DNA of 28,137 nucleotides, taken from assembly GCA_028697935.1 (NCBI GenBank), contig JAQVEM010000005.1:1-28137 (forward strand), read 5' to 3'. The notes beneath the pieces are model-generated. The model saw only the letters and a program-made list of their open reading frames with translations. It searched no databases and was not told the origin of the DNA. The position numbers and the translations under genes are program-made. This document shows positions 24,247 to 28,137 of this stretch, in pieces; the stretch's first letter is position 1, and each line of letters starts with the position of its first letter. The stretch is from Actinomycetota bacterium. Its GTDB lineage: Bacteria > Actinomycetota > Humimicrobiia > Humimicrobiales > Humimicrobiaceae.

Positions 24247-26082
24247 TTAATCAAATTTAAATTCTTTTTCTCTTAAAACCCTGATGCATGCATCCACAAC
24301 TCTCGCGTCATACAGACTTCCCCTGTTACTTTTAATTTCATCAATTGCTGCATCAATACCAAGAGCTGGACGATATGGCCTATCGGAAGACATGGCTTCT
24401 ACTACATCTGCAACTGTCAGTATCTTTGCTTCAAACATAATATCTTCCTCCTTTAAGCCTCTTGGGTAGCCAGAACCATTTAATTTTTCATGATGCTCGA
24501 GTATAATTTCAGCAACAGGCATTTGAAATTCTATTTCCCTGACTATTTCATATCCAACATCAGGATGAGTTTTAATCATTCTAAACTCTATATCTGTTAA
24601 TTTCCCGGGCTTGGTTAAAATTGAAACAGGTATATTTATCTTACCAATATCATGTATATCTGACGCTGTTTTTATACAATCAATTATTTCATCACTCAAC
24701 CCCAGTTCTTCTGAAATAGCAACCGCCAGTTTTGATACTCTTTTCTGGTGGCCAGAAGTATAAGGGTCTCTCTTCTCAACTATATTCCCGAGGGCATCTA
24801 TTATAGCACTGTGCAGAGTATTTTTTAATATGGTATAGCTTTCCTTTAAATTATTCTCCATTATTTTGTGATCTGTTATATCAAACCAGTTTATTATTAA
24901 ATATTTTATCTCCCTTCCACTGAACACTGGTTTATTATAAATTGCAACCCAGAATTCTTTATTCATACTATTAACAAAAAGATGCTCTCTGGCGGAACAG
25001 CCCTGCTTCATATCCTCTTTTAAAAGATCGCCATATCTGGATTTAAGTCTTTCGGGCCACCACGGGTAGGGTGGAGTTTTACCAAGAAGCTCATTTGCTT
25101 TAAATCCAACAATATTTTCCATTGCCGGATTAACATATTTTATTGAATAATCTTTATTTATAACGTAGATTGGATTGGGAGAATTTTCCATTAAGCTTGA
25201 ACTGAATTCTTCGCTCTCCTTTAATAATTGCTCAGCCTGTTTTTGTCTGGTAAGGTCATCATATACTGCTACTATTTCCCCTGAAGGTAGTCTGAATATA
25301 TAATTACGCCGCCAGCCTGTAATTCTGTCATCTTTATAAAAGGAAACAGGATATTTTTCAGTTTTACCTGTTTTATATACTCTTTGAAAAACATCATAAA
25401 GCCCAAATTTTTTTATTCCCGGGAATACTTCAAGCACTCTTTTTCCTATAACAGAATCCTTCTTAATATTTTCTATTTTTTGAGCAGCTTTATTAAGATC
25501 TTTTATAATAAAATCTTTTCCATTTTCAACAGGTTCATAAATTGCAACTCCGCTACTCATGTTATTAAAAAGTTCTCTAAACCTGTACTCACTTGCCTTT
25601 ATTTCATTATAAGCTTCCCTGTAAGATGTTATATCCCTATAACATTCAACAACTCCTGTAATCTCTCCTTTTTGATTTCTCAGCGGACTTACACTCAAAA
25701 TGAGGTTAACCTTTTCTCCATATTTATTCTTTCTTTCAGACTCAATTGTAATATATTCTTCCCCTTCCAGTATTCTTCTAATTACACAATTTTTTGTGTT
25801 ACATTCATGGCCACTGAAAATTTCAAAACATTTTTTTCCGATTATTTCTTCAATTTTAAAACCGCATATACCTGAAAATACTCTGTTGGCTTTTAAAATA
25901 TTGTAATTTCTATCTATAATAACCATGCCATCAATAGCAGCATTAAAAACCTGATTAAGCTCCCCGGTAATCTCATCCAGCTTATTCTTTATGAATTCAA
26001 GGTCTTCAGATTTTTGCAATAGCTCATTATTTTTTTCTATTTTTCTATCCTTTTCTCTTTCAGAGCTTTTCTCATCTTTCAT
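24247..26082 (-). CDS. multi-PAS HD-GYP domain protein (probable cyclic-di-GMP phosphodiesterase)
   Basis: A sensor-output protein of 611 residues. A charged coiled-coil lead (1-45) is followed by PAS1 (about 45-155, with Cys85, Cys94 and Cys99), PAS2 (about 168-283), PAS3 (about 290-405) and a C-terminal HD-GYP domain (about 425-605). The HD-GYP ligands are complete: His445, HDIGK (His477, Asp478), His506, the pair His530-His531, the GSGYP motif (537-540) and Asp559, so activity against c-di-GMP (or cGAMP-type) is expected. There is no transmembrane segment or signal peptide, so it should sense in the cytoplasm. The Cys pattern of PAS1 could suit a redox or cofactor signal, which is inference. 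The ATG at 26082 lies after a 220-base gap and has no clear ribosome-binding tract. It is the only signalling gene among housekeeping genes. Confidence 0.93.
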   Translation of the reverse strand: MKDEKSSEREKDRKIEKNNELLQKSEDLEFIKNKLDEITGELNQVFNAAIDGMVIIDRNYNILKANRVFSGICGFKIEEIIGKKCFEIFSGHECNTKNCVIRRILEGEEYITIESERKNKYGEKVNLILSVSPLRNQKGEITGVVECYRDITSYREAYNEIKASEYRFRELFNNMSSGVAIYEPVENGKDFIIKDLNKAAQKIENIKKDSVIGKRVLEVFPGIKKFGLYDVFQRVYKTGKTEKYPVSFYKDDRITGWRRNYIFRLPSGEIVAVYDDLTRQKQAEQLLKESEEFSSSLMENSPNPIYVINKDYSIKYVNPAMENIVGFKANELLGKTPPYPWWPERLKSRYGDLLKEDMKQGCSAREHLFVNSMNKEFWVAIYNKPVFSGREIKYLIINWFDITDHKIMENNLKESYTILKNTLHSAIIDALGNIVEKRDPYTSGHQKRVSKLAVAISEELGLSDEIIDCIKTASDIHDIGKINIPVSILTKPGKLTDIEFRMIKTHPDVGYEIVREIEFQMPVAEIILEHHEKLNGSGYPRGLKEEDIMFEAKILTVADVVEAMSSDRPYRPALGIDAAIDEIKSNRGSLYDARVVDACIRVLREKEFKFD

Positions 26083-26227
26083 AGCAAGCCGCTACTTAAA
26101 TTAATACCTGATAATTATTTCAATAAAAAATCTTAAGTAATATATTAATATAAACTTTATAATTTATTCGATTTTTTGTTAACTTTAATTAATAAAAAAT
26201 TTTAATAATTAAATAACAAAAACTGTT

Positions 26228-26244
26228 TAGTATATATTATACTA
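26228..26244. promoter_or_regulatory. inverted repeat over a -10-like hexamer upstream of the HD-GYP gene
   Basis: TAGTATA-TAT-TATACTA is a perfect 7-bp inverted repeat with a 3-base spacer. Its minus-strand copy contains TATAAT (26241-26236), a consensus -10, but no good -35 lies 16-18 bases upstream. It sits in the 220-base gap between the YraN-family gene and the HD-GYP gene, so it could be an operator at that promoter. The rest of the gap is AT-rich with nothing else clear. Confidence 0.35.
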
Positions 26245-26302
26245 CATTTAAGCATTTTAGTATTTTGGCATGTAATAAAAAAAGATTTCTTATGGGTTTC
26301 GA

Positions 26303-26719
26303 TTAAAATGCATTAAAGATATGCTCAATTTTTATTTTTTCGGTGTTTTTTAACTCTAAAAATTTACTGTTTATTGATATTTCTTTTACAAGATCTGCAC
26401 TAAGCGTGATACCAATAACATCAAAATTTGGATTAATATTTGATAGTTTATTCTTTATTATGTAAAAATTCGCTACTTTTCTTATTTTATTTATTTTTGA
26501 TCTATTTACTGCTTCCAGAGGATCGCCATATTCAGAACCGGTTCTCGTTTTAACCTCTATAAAAAATAAATCAGTATTCTTTCTGGCTATTATATCTATT
26601 TCTCCGTATTTATTTCTATAATTCCTTTCAAGAATAGTGTAACCTTTTTCTTCTTCAAGATATTTTTGTGCAATAAATTCTCCTGCTCTACCTGTTATTT
26701 TTTTGCTAAATCCGTTAAT
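26303..26719 (-). CDS. yraN: YraN/UPF0102-family nuclease-fold protein with an apparent AUU start
   Basis: The frame is open from 26719 to the TAA at 26303 and encodes 138 residues: after the start it reads NGFSKKITGRAGEFIAQKYL, then GYTILERNYRNKYGEIDIIA and FFIEVKTRTGSEYGDPLEAV. This is the UPF0102 (YraN) family with a PD-(D/E)XK nuclease-like core (Glu40, Asp42, Glu55, Lys57). The cellular role is not established. The frame contains no ATG, GTG or TTG at all, and an in-frame TAA lies one codon upstream. ATT at 26719 sits 6 bases after AGAGGTG, ideal spacing, and overlaps the rnhB stop by 5 bases (ATTAA). The rnhB-yraN order is common. The gene is easily missed by standard gene finders. Confidence 0.88.
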   Translation of the reverse strand: MNGFSKKITGRAGEFIAQKYLEEEKGYTILERNYRNKYGEIDIIARKNTDLFFIEVKTRTGSEYGDPLEAVNRSKINKIRKVANFYIIKNKLSNINPNFDVIGITLSADLVKEISINSKFLELKNTEKIKIEHIFNAF

Positions 26720-27338
26720 TTAAAACACCTCTATAAGATAGCCTGTGAACTTCAGTAGGACCGTATTTCTGCAGTGATATTAAATGCTTCTTTGTGCCAT
26801 AACCTTTGTTATGCTCAAATCCATATTTTGGATATTTTCTTGCAAGTTTAAGCATCAGCCGGTCTCTTATTACTTTTGCAATTATAGATGCTGCAGCTAT
26901 TGAAACGCTTATACTGTCGCCTTTAATAAGCCGCAGGTATTCATCTCCGGGGTTTGTATTTATAAAATCAGCCAGAACAATGTCTGGCTTTATTTTTAAT
27001 CTGTTAACAGCTTCTTTAAAAGCAATTTCATTTGCTCTGGTTACTGAGAAACTATCGATTTTTTCAGGAGATATTTTCACAACTGACCAGCAAATACAAC
27101 TTTTAACTATTTTCTTAAATATTATTTCTCTTTTACATGCAGTAAGCTTTTTTGAATCGTCTATTTCTTCTATCATTAATTTGTTTTTATTAAGAATAAC
27201 TGCTGCAGCCACGAGTGGGCCGGCAAGCGAACCTCTTCCTGACTCGTCAACACCGGCTATTTTTTCATAGCCCTCAATATAGAGTTCGTCTTCATATCTG
27301 CGGAGTTCAAGAAGTCTTTTTGATTCTTTCAGTTCCAT
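26715..27338 (-). CDS. rnhB: ribonuclease HII
   Basis: RNase HII cuts RNA in RNA-DNA hybrids and starts ribonucleotide excision repair. It has 207 residues, typical. The signatures are AGVDESGRGSLAGPLVAAAV (Asp31, Glu32 catalytic, with the GRG motif), DDSKKLT, VLADF (Asp124) and SIAAASIIAKVIRDRLM; near the end are YGFEHNKGYGTKKH and HRLSY. The ATG at 27338 lies 4 bases after lepB. Its stop overlaps the AUU start of the next gene. Confidence 0.97.
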   Translation of the reverse strand: MELKESKRLLELRRYEDELYIEGYEKIAGVDESGRGSLAGPLVAAAVILNKNKLMIEEIDDSKKLTACKREIIFKKIVKSCICWSVVKISPEKIDSFSVTRANEIAFKEAVNRLKIKPDIVLADFINTNPGDEYLRLIKGDSISVSIAAASIIAKVIRDRLMLKLARKYPKYGFEHNKGYGTKKHLISLQKYGPTEVHRLSYRGVLN

Positions 27339-27342
27339 TCTT

Positions 27343-27894
27343 TTAAGATCCCCACCTTGATGGTGGCCAGTAAATTAAAAGAAATTTTCCAAATATATCG
27401 TCTTCAGAAATTGTTCCGAAAAATCTGCTATCAAAACTATTATTTCGATTATCGCCCATTACAAAAACTTCATTTTCACCAACAATTACAGTTTGCTCGG
27501 GATAGGATATTTTTTGATCTGCCGGTAAATAATTTTCAATAAGCTTTTCACCATTTACGAAAATTTCACCATCATCTGTTAGAGTAATTTCATCCCCTTC
27601 TAATGCAATAACTCTTTTGGTCAGACATTTTTTCTCTACCGGTGAATAAAATGCAATAATATCTCCCCTTTTCACTGAACCAAATTTATATGCAAGCTTA
27701 TTGATTATAACCCTGTCACCCACTTTCAGGGTTGGCTCCATAGAAGGCGTTGGAACAATGAAAGGCTCAAAAAAAAAAGTTCTTATCAGGGCTGCAGATG
27801 CTACAGCAATTAATATAATAATAGCATAAACCAGGAATTCTCTAAAAATCTTCCGGTTTATCTTCTTATCAGAATTTTTTTTTTCTACAGGCAT
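27343..27894 (-). CDS. lepB: type I signal peptidase
   Basis: It removes signal peptides from exported proteins at the outer face of the membrane. It has 183 residues, close to the SipS-like size. One N-terminal transmembrane segment (about 20-41) is followed by box B, VPTPSMEPTL, with nucleophile Ser51, RGDIIAFYSP, box D with the general base Lys93 in CLTKRVIALEGDEI, and box E GDNRNNSFDSRFFGTI. The ATG at 27894 lies 14 bases after rplS with no clear ribosome-binding tract. The rplS-lepB-rnhB order suggests one operon. Confidence 0.97.
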   Translation of the reverse strand: MPVEKKNSDKKINRKIFREFLVYAIIILIAVASAALIRTFFFEPFIVPTPSMEPTLKVGDRVIINKLAYKFGSVKRGDIIAFYSPVEKKCLTKRVIALEGDEITLTDDGEIFVNGEKLIENYLPADQKISYPEQTVIVGENEVFVMGDNRNNSFDSRFFGTISEDDIFGKFLLIYWPPSRWGS

Positions 27895-27908
27895 TAATAT
27901 AAAATAGT

Positions 27909-28137
27909 TTATCTAAACCTAACTTTTGATTTTTTACCGATTTTATCTCTTAGATAATATAATTTTGCTCTTCTAACTATTCCATCTCCAACCTTTTCAA
28001 TAGACTGAATCACAGGTGAATTTATGAGAAAAGTTCTCTCAACTCCAATATTGTTAAAAGAAATTTTTCTTACAGTAAATGTTTTATTTATCCCTGTTCC
28101 TTTAATTCTTATTACAATTCCTTCAAAAACCTGGATT
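27909..28137 (-). CDS. rplS: 50S ribosomal protein L19, C-terminal part (runs off the right edge)
   Basis: The last 75 residues are visible, from IQVFEGIVIRIKGTGINKTF through TVRKISFNNIGVERTF, NSPVIQSIEKVGDGIVRRAK and LYYLRDKIGKKSKVRFR to a TAA at 27909. This is the L19 C-terminal two-thirds; about 40 N-terminal residues lie outside the window. L19 sits at the 30S-50S interface. It is the first gene of the visible rplS-lepB-rnhB-yraN run. Confidence 0.96.
   Translation of the reverse strand, partial: IQVFEGIVIRIKGTGINKTFTVRKISFNNIGVERTFLINSPVIQSIEKVGDGIVRRAKLYYLRDKIGKKSKVRFR

Noticed and set aside
25384..25875. Plus-strand ORF of 163 codons opposite the PAS domains
   Set aside because: It is antisense to the well-supported PAS-HD-GYP gene, with Phe/Tyr/Ile-rich shadow composition and no recognisable motif.
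26806..27270. Plus-strand ORF of 154 codons opposite rnhB
   Set aside because: RNase HII on the minus strand has all its catalytic motifs; the plus-strand frame is a shadow.
1..28137. Mobile element, CRISPR array, defence or biosynthetic cluster
   Set aside because: No direct-repeat array, transposase, integrase of phage type, restriction or toxin genes are seen; the only tyrosine recombinase has Xer features in a housekeeping setting.

Overview
This is an AT-rich bacterial chromosome segment in which every supported gene lies on the minus strand, so transcription runs from high to low coordinates. Almost all genes are core housekeeping genes. The gene order (rplS-lepB-rnhB-yraN; comM-dprA-xer-rpsB-tsf-pyrH-frr-uppS-rseP-ispG-proS; nusA-infB-rbfA-nrnA-truB-ribF-rpsO-pnp-M16 peptidase) is that of low-GC anaerobes and deep-branching thermophile-like lineages. 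Several points argue against a typical Bacillus or Clostridium: a short EF-Ts of 199 residues, a short NusA, no cdsA or dxr between uppS and rseP, and no rimP or ylxR beside nusA. The phylum cannot be fixed from the window. An uncultured low-GC anaerobic lineage fits, but this is inference.

Layout in transcription order. 28137-26303: the end of rplS, then lepB, rnhB and a YraN-family gene that has no ATG, GTG or TTG anywhere in its frame and appears to start at AUU. 26302-24247: a spacer with an inverted repeat over a -10-like hexamer, then a three-PAS HD-GYP signalling protein. 24079-19963: comM, dprA, an unknown small coiled-coil gene and a Xer recombinase, closed by a terminator. 19894-10147: a promoter and structured leader, then rpsB-tsf-pyrH-frr-uppS-rseP-ispG-proS-recD2, mostly with gaps of a few bases. 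10146-9720: the only non-coding gap over 300 bases, holding an extended -10 promoter followed at once by a strong intrinsic-terminator hairpin in front of nusA (a probable attenuator). 9719-1: nusA, infB, rbfA, nrnA, truB (frame broken at a T9 run), ribF, rpsO with its own promoter, pnp, and the N-terminus of an M16 peptidase that also lacks a standard start codon.

Together the genes cover translation (S2, S15, L19, EF-Ts, IF-2, RbfA, RRF, TruB, ProRS), transcription control (NusA), RNA turnover (PNPase, NrnA), envelope and isoprenoid synthesis (UppS, IspG, RseP, LepB), nucleotide and flavin metabolism (PyrH, RibF) and DNA handling (RnhB, RecD2, DprA, ComM, Xer).

I see no CRISPR array, prophage, IS element, toxin-antitoxin pair, defence island, rRNA or tRNA. 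The most interesting signals concern gene expression: two genes with only AUU or AUA as possible starts, seven apparent TTG starts, a truB frame break at an ideal slippery site, the nusA leader attenuator, and the rpsB leader hairpin with a small internal ORF. I found no convincing new multi-gene system.
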